NCBI GenBank assembly: GCA_900316055.1
Contig: ONBK01000004.1
Span: 62,001-126,000 of the forward strand
Direction: 5' to 3'
Length of the DNA stretch: 64,000 nt
Source of the DNA: an uncultured Bacteroidales bacterium
GTDB lineage: Bacteria > Bacteroidota > Bacteroidia > Bacteroidales > P3
Part shown: positions 27,566-37,413 of the stretch, piece by piece
How positions within the stretch are numbered: the stretch's first letter is position 1
Layout: every line of letters starts with the position of its first letter
The notes under the pieces: model-generated
Told to the model about the DNA's origin: nothing
Database searches by the model: none
What the model saw: only the letters and a program-made list of their open reading frames with translations
Translations under genes and position numbers: made by a program

Positions 27566-28885
27566 ATGAAAGCAACCAACAATCAGAGACTGGCCATCGT
27601 GCCAGTCATCACGATGTTCTTCATGTTCGCCATGATTTCTTTCGTGACCAACATGGCAGCCCCTTTCGGCAACATCTGGAAAAACGACTATGAATGGTCA
27701 GGCATGCTCGGCAACATGATGAACTTCCTTGCCTACCTGATTATGGGCATCCCTGCTGGCAAACTCATGAGCCACATAGGATATAAGAGAACCGCCCTCA
27801 TTGCCCTCGGTATCGGCTTTGTAGGCATGGTGGTGCAATACCTCTCCAGCCTCGTGGGTGCTGACACCGCCACCTTCACCGTCAGCGGCCAGCCCGTGAT
27901 GCTCAACTTCATCATCTACCTCCTCGGAGCCTTCATCTGCGGTTTCTGTGTCTGCATGCTCAACACTGTGGTCAACCCCATGCTCAACCTCTTGGGTGGC
28001 GGTGGCAACCGCGGCAACCAGCTTATTCAGACCGGCGGCACCCTCAATTCCCTCACCGGTGCCCTCACTCCCCTGCTGGTCGGCATGCTCATTGGCACCG
28101 TCACCGAGCGCACCGCCATGTCCGATGTGGCGCCTCTGCTCTTCATCGCCATGGGAGTATTCGCCCTCGCTTTCATCATTATTTTCTTTGTCGACATCCC
28201 CGAACCCCGCAAATCCGACCTGTCCGACAAAACTGACTTGTCCGATAAAAAATACTCCCCTTGGTCCTTCCGCCACCTCGTCTTGGGAGTCGTGGCCATC
28301 TTCTTCTATGTAGGCATCGAGGTGGGCATCCCTGCCGAACTCAACTTCTACCTCACCGACGACCCACTCTGCGGTGCCGCCATCGGTGGCGCCGTAGCCG
28401 CTGTCTACTGGCTCCTGATGATGGTGGGACGCGCCGCCAGCGCCGCCATCAGCGGTAAGGTATCCACGCGCACACAGCTCTCCACTGTGGCTCTGCTGGC
28501 CATCGTCCTCGTGATTGTGGCCATCATCCTGCCCTCCGACATCCGCATCTCCATGCCGGGCTACAGTGTCGGCGACGGTTTCCAGATGATGCAAGTCCCC
28601 ATTAGCGCTCTCTTCCTAGTACTCTGCGGCCTCTGCACCTCACTCATGTGGGGCACCATCTTCAACCTCTCGGTCGAAGGTCTTGGCCGCTACACCGAAC
28701 AGGCCTCCGGCATCTTCATGATGATGGTGGTTGGCGGCGGCGTCATGCCCTTCATACAGAACGCTATCGCTGGTGCCGTTGGCTACATGAACTCTTACTG
28801 GCTGGTGGTTGCCATGCTCGCCTACATACTCTTCTACGCCCTCGTGGGCTCCAAGAACGTCAACCGTGACATCCCTGTTGAATAG
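27566..28885 (+). CDS. major facilitator superfamily transporter
   Basis: The 439-residue membrane protein has 12 hydrophobic segments and the NHA- or sugar-porter-like motif AYLIMGIPAGKLMSHIGYKRTAL between helices 2 and 3. It resembles the FucP/NarK-like sugar:proton symporters common in Bacteroidota, but the substrate is not evident. A repeat tract (about 28209-28252) encodes the acidic/Lys-rich central cytoplasmic loop (KSDLSDKTDLSDKK). It follows the C10 genes by 39 bases and may be read with them. Confidence 0.82.
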   Translation: MKATNNQRLAIVPVITMFFMFAMISFVTNMAAPFGNIWKNDYEWSGMLGNMMNFLAYLIMGIPAGKLMSHIGYKRTALIALGIGFVGMVVQYLSSLVGADTATFTVSGQPVMLNFIIYLLGAFICGFCVCMLNTVVNPMLNLLGGGGNRGNQLIQTGGTLNSLTGALTPLLVGMLIGTVTERTAMSDVAPLLFIAMGVFALAFIIIFFVDIPEPRKSDLSDKTDLSDKKYSPWSFRHLVLGVVAIFFYVGIEVGIPAELNFYLTDDPLCGAAIGGAVAAVYWLLMMVGRAASAAISGKVSTRTQLSTVALLAIVLVIVAIILPSDIRISMPGYSVGDGFQMMQVPISALFLVLCGLCTSLMWGTIFNLSVEGLGRYTEQASGIFMMMVVGGGVMPFIQNAIAGAVGYMNSYWLVVAMLAYILFYALVGSKNVNRDIPVE

Positions 28886-28940
28886 GGATATACATAAAGA
28901 AACAATGCGAGTGTAAAACCAACCTTTAACACTCTATTCA

Positions 28941-28980
28941 AATTGATATGGCAAAATTTTTTTGCCATATCAATTTTTTT
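28941..28980 (+). terminator. bidirectional-looking intrinsic terminator
   Basis: AATTGATATGGCAAAA is a perfect 16-bp match to its complement at 28960-28975, followed by a T run. Confidence 0.85.
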
Positions 28981-28983
28981 ATG

Positions 28984-28991
28984 TACCTTTG
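28984..28991 (+). promoter_or_regulatory. -7 box TACCTTTG
   Basis: TACCTTTG lies directly after the terminator and about 70 bases before the ATG at 29062. Confidence 0.65.
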
Positions 28992-29061
28992 CACTATTGG
29001 AAATAGTTTTCCTTAACGATACATTTCAACACAATATATAATTAATCAAACATTTACAAAT

Positions 29062-30480
29062 ATGAGAAAAACTAAACACTTGTTTCTTGCCCTGCTGGCG
29101 GTGACGACACTTTCCTCCGCGTGGGCATCCGAGCTGCCAGGCAGCAAACCTGACAGCAATGCGGCAAAATCTACGTACACTGTACAGTGGACGGGTGAGT
29201 CCAATGTCATCTACACCGCCCAACCCCAGGACGGACTCACCGCCATCATTGTTGACGGCAACAGTGTGACGCACAACCTGACCCTCACCTACACCAACGG
29301 TACCGAGGTCATTTATGCGCCCAACCACCCGGTGAATGCCGGTGCTTGGACCGTCACAGCCAACGCCCCTGCTGGCGTGACGCTCGAAAATGCCACCGCC
29401 ATGCTGAACATCCAGCCCGCCCCGGTCTATGTCACCGGTGCTGCTGCTGAGATTGCCAAGTTCGCCGACGGCTCACTCGCGGGCGTGGTCACTGACAACG
29501 GTGTCCTCAACGGCGTCCTGGGCAACGACCAGGTGAATCATGTCACCTCGGCCATTTTCAGCGACAGCTTTGTGGGCACTGGCAAGACCATCACCCTCTA
29601 CTATGCTCTCACTGGCGACCTCGAAATGCTGACCAACTATGTCGTCACTCCCTCCTCCGCCTTCTACACCGATGCCGGTGTTGTCATTCCCAACATTGCC
29701 CCAAATAACAGCATAGGCCAGCGCGGCTTCGAGCTCTCCGCCTATGGCTATTGCACCGGTAACAACTACAGCATCAACTACCACCTCACCAGTGGCAGCC
29801 CCGACCAGTATCGCATTGATTTCTCCGATGCCCGCTTCGTCGATGTCAACTGGGCCGACCTCGCCACTGGCGGTGCCAACGGCACTATCAACATCACAAT
29901 CCCCGATGCCAACGTGCCTGCTGGCGACTACACCATGGATGTCTATTTCCGCGACAGTCGCTATCCAGCCCTCGAAAGCAGCCCCGTCACCTTGAACTTT
30001 CACGTGAACCTGCCCGCCACCTACACCATGCCGCTCTTTGACAATGTCATCGCACTGGTCGACACCTGCAATTGCTTCACCGACATCCAGTGGTATCACA
30101 ATGGTACTGCCATCCCCGGCGCCAACGGCTACTTCTATCGCGAAGAAGGCGGCCTCACGGGCGAATACTTCGTCAGTGCCAAGATGAACGGTGTGCAGAC
30201 CTACACCTGCCCGCAGACTGACATGAACACCCTCATCTCCGATGGTGATCAAAACGTCACCGTCTCCGCCTATCCCAATCCCACTGCCGAAAGCGTCATC
30301 ATCACCATCGAAGGCTCAGAGAATGCCCTCCATACCTTTAGAGTCCTCAACACACTGGGTGTGGAGATGATGCGCGGTGCTTTCGAAGGCGACAACATCA
30401 CCATCGACATGCGTGCCTATCAGCATGGCAACTATATGGTGAACGTCGACGGAGTGGTCGTCAGAGTGATTAGAAACTAA
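29062..30480 (+). CDS. secreted protein with MBG/YDG-like beta domain and T9SS type A sorting domain
   Basis: The 472-residue protein has a signal peptide ending around ASA/WAS, then a region like MBG/YDG adhesin domains (YTAQPQDGLTAIIVDG ... YAPNHPVNAGAWTVTANA ... LNIQPAPVYVTG). A beta-rich middle part follows, and the C-terminus is a T9SS type A sorting domain (VSAYPNPTAESVIITIEGS ... FRVLNTLGVEMM ... YMVNVDGVVVRVIRN). It is likely displayed on the surface or secreted. No enzyme motif was seen. The OmpA-family gene follows 8-25 bases later. Confidence 0.8.
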   Translation: MRKTKHLFLALLAVTTLSSAWASELPGSKPDSNAAKSTYTVQWTGESNVIYTAQPQDGLTAIIVDGNSVTHNLTLTYTNGTEVIYAPNHPVNAGAWTVTANAPAGVTLENATAMLNIQPAPVYVTGAAAEIAKFADGSLAGVVTDNGVLNGVLGNDQVNHVTSAIFSDSFVGTGKTITLYYALTGDLEMLTNYVVTPSSAFYTDAGVVIPNIAPNNSIGQRGFELSAYGYCTGNNYSINYHLTSGSPDQYRIDFSDARFVDVNWADLATGGANGTINITIPDANVPAGDYTMDVYFRDSRYPALESSPVTLNFHVNLPATYTMPLFDNVIALVDTCNCFTDIQWYHNGTAIPGANGYFYREEGGLTGEYFVSAKMNGVQTYTCPQTDMNTLISDGDQNVTVSAYPNPTAESVIITIEGSENALHTFRVLNTLGVEMMRGAFEGDNITIDMRAYQHGNYMVNVDGVVVRVIRN

Positions 30481-30505
30481 ATGTATAATGGAAAAAGTAG
30501 TGAAT

Positions 30506-32053
30506 ATGAAACGAATAATGATAACCTTTGCCGCCGTGGCACTAGCCCTCGGAGCACAGGCTCAGCAAAACGGGTTCGATAATTACGCAGGCTTGACCGT
30601 GGGCGGAGGCCTGAACACCATGACCTACAGTCCTGCCAACGGCGACCAAAGCCTCGGGCTAGGATTCGACGCAGGTCTGCACTATGTCCACTTCTTCAAT
30701 GAGCATATCGGCCTCGGCTTCGGTGTACACTACACCTATGCCAACGCCTACGCCAAATACAACTACAACGAGGTGACTCCCGGCCTCACCCCCGCCGGCA
30801 ACCCCAACGTTACCTATAACCTCTCCACCAATTTCAATAACTGGAAAGAGCGTCAGACCGTGGGTCTCCTCGGCATCCCAGTGGAGATTTTCTACCGTGC
30901 CCTGATGAGTGAGAAATGGACCTTTATTGGAGGTATGGGGGTTCAGTTCGACTTGCCCTTGCATGGAAATTACGCCGGTGCCGATGGCAACTACAGCACC
31001 TCGGGCATCTTCCCCGCCTTGGGCAACTACCATGTGACCGATGTCCCCGAACAGGGCTTCAGCACCTACGACAACACCTTCGATGCCAAAATGGATAACC
31101 TGGGCTTCAATGTTAGCGCCATCGTCGACCTTGGCTTCCGCGTAGCCATGGGCAACCGATGGGGCTTCTACTTCGGCCTCTATGGCGGATACGGCCTCAA
31201 CAACCTCATCAACGAAGTGAAGAACGAGTCCATGCTGGTGGTCAACCCTGCCGACCCCTCGCAGATAGCCTACAACGGCACCTTCGCCTCCAACGAGGTC
31301 GACAAAGTACACATGCTCCGTGCCGGTGTGAAGATAGGCATCGACTTAGGCTGGGACGACCGCAGTACCATCGCCGAGCGTGAACGCATCGCCGCCGAGA
31401 AAGCTGCCGCCGAAAAGGCCGAGGCCGACCGTATCGCCGCCGAGAAGGCTGCCGCCGAGAGAGCTGCCCGCGAGAAAGCCGCTGCCGAGAAGGCCGCCCA
31501 GGAGAAAGCCGCCGCTGACCGCGCCGCCGCCGAAGCTGCTGCCGCCAAGGCCGCCGCCGAACGCGAGGCTGCCGAGAAAGCCGCCGCACAGGCCGCTGCC
31601 GACAAGGCTGCCGCCGAAGCTGCCGCCACAAAAGCCGCTGCTGAACGCCTCGCTGCTGAAAAGGCCGCACGTGAACGTGCCGAGCGCACCAAAGCCGAGG
31701 CAGTTAAGCAAATCGAGGCCATCAACGCCACCGTCTACTTCGAGACCGCTGGCACCAAAGCCAAATTCGACGAGAAAACCGACGCTGCCATCCACGCCAT
31801 CTGCGAGGCCCTGAAGGCCGACGAGAAACTGACGGTCACCGTCTTCGGTCACACCGACAACACCGGTTCGCACGAAATCAACATGAAATATGGTATGAAG
31901 CGCGCCGAAGCCCTACGGGAATACATGGTCAAACTGGGTGCTCCCAAGAGCAGCATCAAAGTTGTGAGCAAAGGTCCCGACGAGCCCATCGCCGACAACG
32001 ACACCGCTGAAGGCCGCGCTAAGAACCGTCGCGCCACTGTTGAACTCAAATAG
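30506..32053 (+). CDS. OmpA family outer membrane protein with Ala/Glu/Lys-rich coiled coil
   Basis: From the ATG at 30506 (MKRIMITFAAVALALGAQAQ, a clean signal peptide; an ATG at 30488 is also in frame) the product is about 515 residues. Residues to about 285 form a beta-barrel-like domain (AGLTVGGGLNTM, LGFGVHYTYANAY, GFYFGLYGGYGLNN). A stretch of roughly 110 residues of AAEKAAAEKAEADR-type repeats follows, predicted to be a long helical stalk. The C-terminus is an OmpA peptidoglycan-binding domain (VTVFGHTDNTGSHEIN, NDTAEGRAKNRRATVEL). It likely ties the outer membrane to the cell wall. Confidence 0.9.
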   Translation: MKRIMITFAAVALALGAQAQQNGFDNYAGLTVGGGLNTMTYSPANGDQSLGLGFDAGLHYVHFFNEHIGLGFGVHYTYANAYAKYNYNEVTPGLTPAGNPNVTYNLSTNFNNWKERQTVGLLGIPVEIFYRALMSEKWTFIGGMGVQFDLPLHGNYAGADGNYSTSGIFPALGNYHVTDVPEQGFSTYDNTFDAKMDNLGFNVSAIVDLGFRVAMGNRWGFYFGLYGGYGLNNLINEVKNESMLVVNPADPSQIAYNGTFASNEVDKVHMLRAGVKIGIDLGWDDRSTIAERERIAAEKAAAEKAEADRIAAEKAAAERAAREKAAAEKAAQEKAAADRAAAEAAAAKAAAEREAAEKAAAQAAADKAAAEAAATKAAAERLAAEKAARERAERTKAEAVKQIEAINATVYFETAGTKAKFDEKTDAAIHAICEALKADEKLTVTVFGHTDNTGSHEINMKYGMKRAEALREYMVKLGAPKSSIKVVSKGPDEPIADNDTAEGRAKNRRATVELK

Positions 32054-32076
32054 AAAAGTTTTTCTTAAAATGTTGG

Positions 32077-32108
32077 GGATGCCTCGACTTCGAGGCATCC
32101 TTTTTTTT
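32077..32108 (+). terminator. intrinsic terminator after the ompA-like gene
   Basis: GGATGCCTCG pairs perfectly with CGAGGCATCC, followed by nine T. Confidence 0.9.
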
Positions 32109-32304
32109 CAATATACAACATACTATAACACAAACTCTTCAACCTTTGTTCTTTTATCGTTCTTTCATTTTTGATGGGAGAACAATGGTACAACCGTGGT
32201 ACTACAAAAGAGAAAAACATCTTTTGATAGAGGTGAGATGTGGGTGTTGATGGGTGTTTTTTCTTAAAAATTTACAATTTATTTAATTATTTATTTATTA
32301 TTCG

Positions 32305-32441
32305 TATCTTTGCAAAGCATTTTGAGTGCGCCGTATCCTGCCAACGGATTGCTACTCATGATGTTGGATTAAAAAGTTAAACCCGTGCAGGGCAGGATGC
32401 ACACAAAAAAGAGCCGCGGAGCTCACTCTCCGCAAAAAAGA
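32305..32441 (+). promoter_or_regulatory. rpsA promoter and structured 5' leader
   Basis: A TATCTTTG box (32305-32312) is followed by a leader of about 120 bases before the ATG at 32442. It can form a long-range stem (GTATCCTGCC at 32333-32342 with GGCAGGATGC at 32391-32400), an inner stem (CCAAC with GTTGG) and a hairpin (GCGGAG with CTCCGC, about 32416-32432) just before the start. S1 is autoregulated in other bacteria, so this is a candidate autoregulatory leader. The remainder of the gap (32109-32304) shows nothing I recognise. Confidence 0.6.
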
Positions 32442-34214
32442 ATGGATTATAAGAACGTACAACCGCTGGCAGATTTCGATTGGAATGCCTTCGACGAGAA
32501 AGCCGGTAAAATCAGCGACAACAGCGCCAATGCCAACAATGATGCCTACGAGAAAAGCTTCAACGCTTTCACCGAGCAGGATGTCATCGAGGGTACCATC
32601 GTTTCCATCAACGACCGCGAGGCCGTGGTGAACGTGGGAGCCAAGAGCGACGGCGTTATCCCCGCCAGCGAACTGCGCTACAACCCCGACCTGAAGGCCG
32701 GCGACAAGATTGAGGTCTATGTCGAGAGCCAAGAGGACAGCAACGGTCAGCTGATGCTCAGCCACAAGAAAGCCCGTATCCTCAAGAGCTGGGAGCGCGT
32801 TAACCAAGCTTACGACAACCAGGAAATCATCACTGGTTATGTCAAGAGCCGTACCAAAGGCGGTCTCATTGTTACCGTGTTCGAGAACATCGAGGCCTTC
32901 CTTCCCGGCAGCCAAATCGATGTCAAGCCCATCCGCGACTACGATGTCTATGTCGACAAGCAGATGGAGTTCAAGGTTGTCAAAATCAATCACGAATACA
33001 AGAACGTCGTCGTCAGCCACAAGGCTCTTATCGAGGACGAGATCGAGGCTCAGAAGGCCGAGATCATCAGCCACCTCGAGAAGGGTCAGGTGCTAGAAGG
33101 CGTCGTGAAGAACATCACCAGCTACGGTGTGTTTGTGGACCTCGGCGGTGTCGACGGTCTCATCCACATCACCGACCTCAGCTGGGGCCGTATCAACCAT
33201 CCCGAAGAGATTGTCCAGCTCGATCAGAAGATCAACGTGGTCATTCTCGACTTCGACGAGGCCAAGCGTCGTATCGCCCTCGGTCTCAAGCAGCTCACTC
33301 CTCACCCCTGGGATGCCCTCGATCCTAACCTGAAAGAAGGCGACCATGTGAAGGGTAAAGTGGTGGTTCTGGCCGACTACGGTGCCTTCGTCGAGGTACT
33401 CCCTGGTGTCGAAGGTCTCATCCACGTCAGCGAGATGAGCTGGAGCCAGCACCTGCGCAGCGCCCAGGACTTCCTGAAGGTGGGCGAAGAGGTGGAGGCC
33501 GTCATTCTGACCCTCGACCGCGAGAACCGCAAGATGAGCCTCGGTATCCGTCAACTCATGCCCGATCCCTGGCTGGCCATCGCCGAGAAATACCCCGTTG
33601 GCAGCAAGCACACCGCTACGGTGCGCAACTTCACCAACTTCGGCATCTTTGTCGAGCTTGAGGAAGGTGTCGACGGTCTTATCCACATCAGCGACCTCAG
33701 CTGGAGCAAGAAGATCAAACACCCCGCCGAGTTCACCAAGATTGGTGAGAAAATCGACGTGGTGGTCCTCGAAGTCGATGCCGAGAACCGTCGCCTCAGC
33801 CTCGGTCACAAGCAGCTTGAGGAGAATCCTTGGGATGTCTACGAGAGCCTCTTCACCATCGGCAGCGTCCACCAGGGCAAGATTGTCAACCTGAACGACA
33901 AGGGTGCCACCGTCATCCTGCCTTACGATGTCGAAGCTTTCGCTCCGATGCGTCACCTCGACAAAGAGGACAAGAGCAAGGCCAAGAACGGCGAGACCCT
34001 CGACTTCAAGGTCATCGAGTTCTCGAAAGACAGCAAGAAGATCATCGTGAGCCACACCCGCACCTTCCAGGAGGGCAAGGACGAGGCCCACACCGAGGGC
34101 GACGACAAGAAGAGCCGCGCTACCTCGAAGAGTGTGAAGCAGATCAACGAGAGTCTCGAGAAGACCACTCTCGGCGACCTCGATATCTTCCAGAAACTGA
34201 AAGAGGAGAACTAA
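32442..34214 (+). CDS. rpsA: 30S ribosomal protein S1
   Basis: The 590-residue product is built of six S1 (OB-fold RNA-binding) domains, with GYVKSRTKGGLIV, VVKNITSYGVFVDLGGVDGLIHITDLSW, VVVLADYGAFVEVLPGVEGLIHVSEMSW and VRNFTNFGIFVELEEGVDGLIHISDLSW marking successive repeats. It brings mRNA to the 30S subunit, which matters in Bacteroidota where Shine-Dalgarno pairing is weak. The start at 32442 (MDYKNVQPLADFDWNAF) fits the family N-terminus. An upstream in-frame ATG at 32385 lies within the structured leader and is rejected. A terminator follows. Confidence 0.95.
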   Translation: MDYKNVQPLADFDWNAFDEKAGKISDNSANANNDAYEKSFNAFTEQDVIEGTIVSINDREAVVNVGAKSDGVIPASELRYNPDLKAGDKIEVYVESQEDSNGQLMLSHKKARILKSWERVNQAYDNQEIITGYVKSRTKGGLIVTVFENIEAFLPGSQIDVKPIRDYDVYVDKQMEFKVVKINHEYKNVVVSHKALIEDEIEAQKAEIISHLEKGQVLEGVVKNITSYGVFVDLGGVDGLIHITDLSWGRINHPEEIVQLDQKINVVILDFDEAKRRIALGLKQLTPHPWDALDPNLKEGDHVKGKVVVLADYGAFVEVLPGVEGLIHVSEMSWSQHLRSAQDFLKVGEEVEAVILTLDRENRKMSLGIRQLMPDPWLAIAEKYPVGSKHTATVRNFTNFGIFVELEEGVDGLIHISDLSWSKKIKHPAEFTKIGEKIDVVVLEVDAENRRLSLGHKQLEENPWDVYESLFTIGSVHQGKIVNLNDKGATVILPYDVEAFAPMRHLDKEDKSKAKNGETLDFKVIEFSKDSKKIIVSHTRTFQEGKDEAHTEGDDKKSRATSKSVKQINESLEKTTLGDLDIFQKLKEEN

Positions 34215-34233
34215 GAGTTCTCTTCCAATAAGA

Positions 34234-34268
34234 AAAAAACGCTTCCTTTACAGGAGGCGTTTTTTTTT
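34234..34268 (+). terminator. intrinsic terminator after rpsA
   Basis: AAAAAACGCTTCC pairs with GGAGGCGTTTTTT (one wobble), followed by a T run. Confidence 0.85.
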
Positions 34269-34351
34269 CAAAAATTTTTTTATCGATGCAGCGTTTTGGT
34301 TTTTTTTTCGTCTATATAAACAAAAAAGATGACGAAATCAATTATTTTTCA

Positions 34352-34359
34352 TATCTTTG
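34352..34359 (+). promoter_or_regulatory. -7 box TATCTTTG for the T9SS type B protein gene
   Basis: TATCTTTG fits TAnnTTTG. The leader to the ATG at 34426 is about 60 A/T-rich bases. Confidence 0.65.
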
Positions 34360-34425
34360 TAATGGACAAATAGTGTAATTTCGTTATATATAGAATTGAT
34401 TTATAAATATATAAAAAGCGTTCTT

Positions 34426-37413
34426 ATGGAGAAAAAAATGTTTCCCAAGGCGTTGGTCATCCTAATGGCCCTGTTTTTCTGCTGTTCGACAGGCCAAGCG
34501 CAGGCTGGATATGACCAGTATACAGCTTGTCCCGGTTGGTACAACCCGGCCAACTTCACTGCTGGTGGCGTGAATGTCAATAATTGGTCCGGCCAAGCAA
34601 TTATTATTGATGATGGGACCAATCCAAGTTCACCTAATTATAAACCCTGCCCGAATCCATTGACGGGTGAGACCGGTGTCACCGCAATGGGCGCCACCTA
34701 TACGGCGAGTCAGTTGGCTGGAGTTACATCTGGTGGATGTAGCAGCAGTCTTCCAAATGACGGCAACCAGTTTCTTATCATCTCGAATTTAACAGGCCAT
34801 GATCCAAATACGGGAAACAACTTGCCCTATGTTCCGACACAGTTCAATACCAACGATACCACTCCCGGCGTCATCAATACTAATCTGCTCAAAAGCATCC
34901 GTATCGGTGATGGGTGTGACAACGGAACCGCCTCTGGCGGCACAGGTAATGGTTATAGCGGGGCAGCATTGTACTACACCATGAGGGTCACTCCCGACAA
35001 TGCCATGTTGTATCTGTACTATGCCATTGTGGCAGAGGCTCCTGGCCATGGACAGAAAGGTAATCCCACTTTCGTCATCCGTGTGACCAAGAAAAATGCC
35101 GCTGGCCAATGGACACAGATCAACGACACTTTAGCCTACTACATTAGTTCCACTCCCAATACAGACCATTCTACTGACTGTCCCAATATGGGATACGTAA
35201 CTCTGGCAGGTCCGGGGCAAAGTGGATGGCATGCGCAAGGCTCAGTGTACTACAAAGATTGGGAGAAAGTCTGCTTGAACCTTTCCAACTATATGTACGA
35301 CACGCTACAAATCCAGGCACTTATCTATGACTGTTGGTACAATGCCCACTATGCATACGGCTATATCGCCGGCGAATGTCGTCCGATGTCCCTCACCACA
35401 TCGGGTTGTCCGGCAGGTATGTCCACCGACGTGACGGTCATCTCGGGTCCTCAGAACCTGTTGAACTATGTGTGGTACGCCTCTGAATATGGTTTCGTCG
35501 ACGAGACCTCCCATGCTGTCTTCTCGCCTGGCGGAGAGTACGACTACGTCACTTGGCGACCCTTGACAAGCGAAACGGTAACCAACCCCAACGGCTACCG
35601 CTACCATGTGCAAGCCAACGACTTCAGGGTGACGCGCCAACGGCAACCGAACGGAACCTCCATCACTGTCAACGAGATTGACAACCGCCAAACGTTCCGC
35701 TGCAAAATAACCTCGGCCATTGACCCCAGCAAGCCGTTCGACTCCTACCTCTATGTGAATGTGCAAAACACCAAGCCCACCATGGAAGTCGACTCCCTCT
35801 TGATGTGCGACGGCACCGCCAAGCTCTGGAACCGCAGCTACGTGCCCGGTGCCCCCGAGTTGGTGGTTCCCGACAGCACGAAGTGGGCATTCTACGACAA
35901 TGCCAACTGTATGGGCACTCCTGTGGCACGGTTTACGGGCGACTCGGCAGAATACCATTACGAAGGCCGCACTCTTCGGAGTGTGCTTGTCAGGACAAAC
36001 TCACAACCGGATGATGAGGGTAATGTTTGCTATTCCGAAGCCCAGTATGTCCTTCACCCGCGCCAAAACCCCAAGGCCGGCATGACCCTCACGAAGCATG
36101 TACTCTGCGATGCCGACTCGACCACGATGACCGACACCACCAGCGGATTCAACAACACACGTTCCTGGCGCTTCCGCCTGGCCAGCGCCGAAGACAACGA
36201 TATGACGCTCGGCGATACCATCCGTGGCTGGGGTGCCAACAACCGCGTTATCACACGAAACTTTACTCATGCGGTGGAGCCCATCGAACTGGAAGTGCGC
36301 AATGGTCTCTACTACCTCAACCCCACCAATGCTCGCGACACCATCTTCTGCTCCACCACTGTACGCGACACCATAGCGGTGTTCCTGCATCCCGACTTGG
36401 AGGTGACGGGCGACACAGTGGTTTGCGAAGGCAGTATGACCGACGCCACCGTGCGTGCCATCGGCGTAGACAGCTGCGTCTACCAATGGTCGTTGACCTA
36501 TGGTGAAGTGACCGGCGGCCTGCCCTCAGGTCCCCATCTGCAGGTAACCCCCTATGCCGACAAGGCCACCTATTTCATCAAAGTGACCAGTCCGCAGGGA
36601 TGCGTGGCATGGGACAGCATCCATGCCTACATGGTACGTCCCAAACTCACCATGATACCCACCGACGGACGCGTGTGTCCCGGCAGTCCCGCCGTGCTGA
36701 CGGGCAGCGATGCCGACCACTACACTTGGACGGCTTCGCCCGCCGACCCGTCGCTCGAAGGACAGGACAGCAGCACCAGCATCACTGTTACGCCAGAAGT
36801 CACCACCACCTACACCTTGGTGGGTCACGGCACCAACGACTGCGATGCGTCTCCGCTCACCGCCACAGTGACCATCATGCCGCTGCCGGTGCCCGCAGTG
36901 GCACTAAGCCCCGAGATGGTCGATGCCGAGAATCCCAAGGTGACGCTGCGCGATGTGTCGACCTACGGCACCAACTCGTCGTGGCTCTTCAACGACGGCA
37001 CCACGGCAGAGGGGCGTGAGGTGACCCACAACTTCGCCCACAGCGAAGGACTGGACTCGGTACAGGTGACCCTCACCAGCTATAATGTCCTCAACTGCCC
37101 GACGGTCTATCCTTTCGCCATTCCCGTGAGTACCTTCACCGCTTGGTTCCCCAATATCTTCACCCCCGGTTCCAGCGATGCCAACAGTACCTTCTCTCTC
37201 TTCACCATCAACGAGTACGAGTATTTCCACATCTATATCTATAACCGTCGCGGCGAGCTGGTCTTCGAATCGGACGACGTTCACTTCCAATGGAACGGCA
37301 CCTACAAAGACGAGCCTTGTCCGCAGGGTGCCTACGTCTACACCTGCCGTTACCGCAAACCCGGCACCACCACCCTCAGCACCTTGACGGGTTCGATAAC
37401 CTTAATACGCTGA
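34426..37413 (+). CDS. large secreted protein with T9SS type B (gliding-motility-type) sorting domain
   Basis: From the ATG at 34426 the product is 995 residues. A signal peptide (ALVILMALFFCCSTGQAQ) leads into a Gly/Thr/Asn-rich beta region. Several Ig/PKD-like modules follow (for example LEVTGDTVVCEGSMTDATV, KLTMIPTDGRVCPGSPAVLTGSD and a PKD-like SSWLFNDGTTAEGREVTHNF). The C-terminal 85 residues (WFPNIFTPGSSDANSTF ... FHIYIYNRRGELVFES ... CPQGAYVYTCRYR) form the gliding-motility-associated/T9SS type B domain. The stop codon overlaps the recQ start as TGATG, an odd pairing of a surface protein with a DNA helicase. Confidence 0.88.
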   Translation: MEKKMFPKALVILMALFFCCSTGQAQAGYDQYTACPGWYNPANFTAGGVNVNNWSGQAIIIDDGTNPSSPNYKPCPNPLTGETGVTAMGATYTASQLAGVTSGGCSSSLPNDGNQFLIISNLTGHDPNTGNNLPYVPTQFNTNDTTPGVINTNLLKSIRIGDGCDNGTASGGTGNGYSGAALYYTMRVTPDNAMLYLYYAIVAEAPGHGQKGNPTFVIRVTKKNAAGQWTQINDTLAYYISSTPNTDHSTDCPNMGYVTLAGPGQSGWHAQGSVYYKDWEKVCLNLSNYMYDTLQIQALIYDCWYNAHYAYGYIAGECRPMSLTTSGCPAGMSTDVTVISGPQNLLNYVWYASEYGFVDETSHAVFSPGGEYDYVTWRPLTSETVTNPNGYRYHVQANDFRVTRQRQPNGTSITVNEIDNRQTFRCKITSAIDPSKPFDSYLYVNVQNTKPTMEVDSLLMCDGTAKLWNRSYVPGAPELVVPDSTKWAFYDNANCMGTPVARFTGDSAEYHYEGRTLRSVLVRTNSQPDDEGNVCYSEAQYVLHPRQNPKAGMTLTKHVLCDADSTTMTDTTSGFNNTRSWRFRLASAEDNDMTLGDTIRGWGANNRVITRNFTHAVEPIELEVRNGLYYLNPTNARDTIFCSTTVRDTIAVFLHPDLEVTGDTVVCEGSMTDATVRAIGVDSCVYQWSLTYGEVTGGLPSGPHLQVTPYADKATYFIKVTSPQGCVAWDSIHAYMVRPKLTMIPTDGRVCPGSPAVLTGSDADHYTWTASPADPSLEGQDSSTSITVTPEVTTTYTLVGHGTNDCDASPLTATVTIMPLPVPAVALSPEMVDAENPKVTLRDVSTYGTNSSWLFNDGTTAEGREVTHNFAHSEGLDSVQVTLTSYNVLNCPTVYPFAIPVSTFTAWFPNIFTPGSSDANSTFSLFTINEYEYFHIYIYNRRGELVFESDDVHFQWNGTYKDEPCPQGAYVYTCRYRKPGTTTLSTLTGSITLIR

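Noticed and set aside
27698..28594. 298-codon open frame antisense to the MFS gene
   Set aside because: The composition is His/Glu/Gly-rich and low complexity, and the MFS frame has clear membrane helices.
31242..31731. Arg/Ser/Ala-rich open frames antisense to the OmpA-like gene
   Set aside because: They are reverse images of the Ala/Glu/Lys codon repeats in the stalk region.
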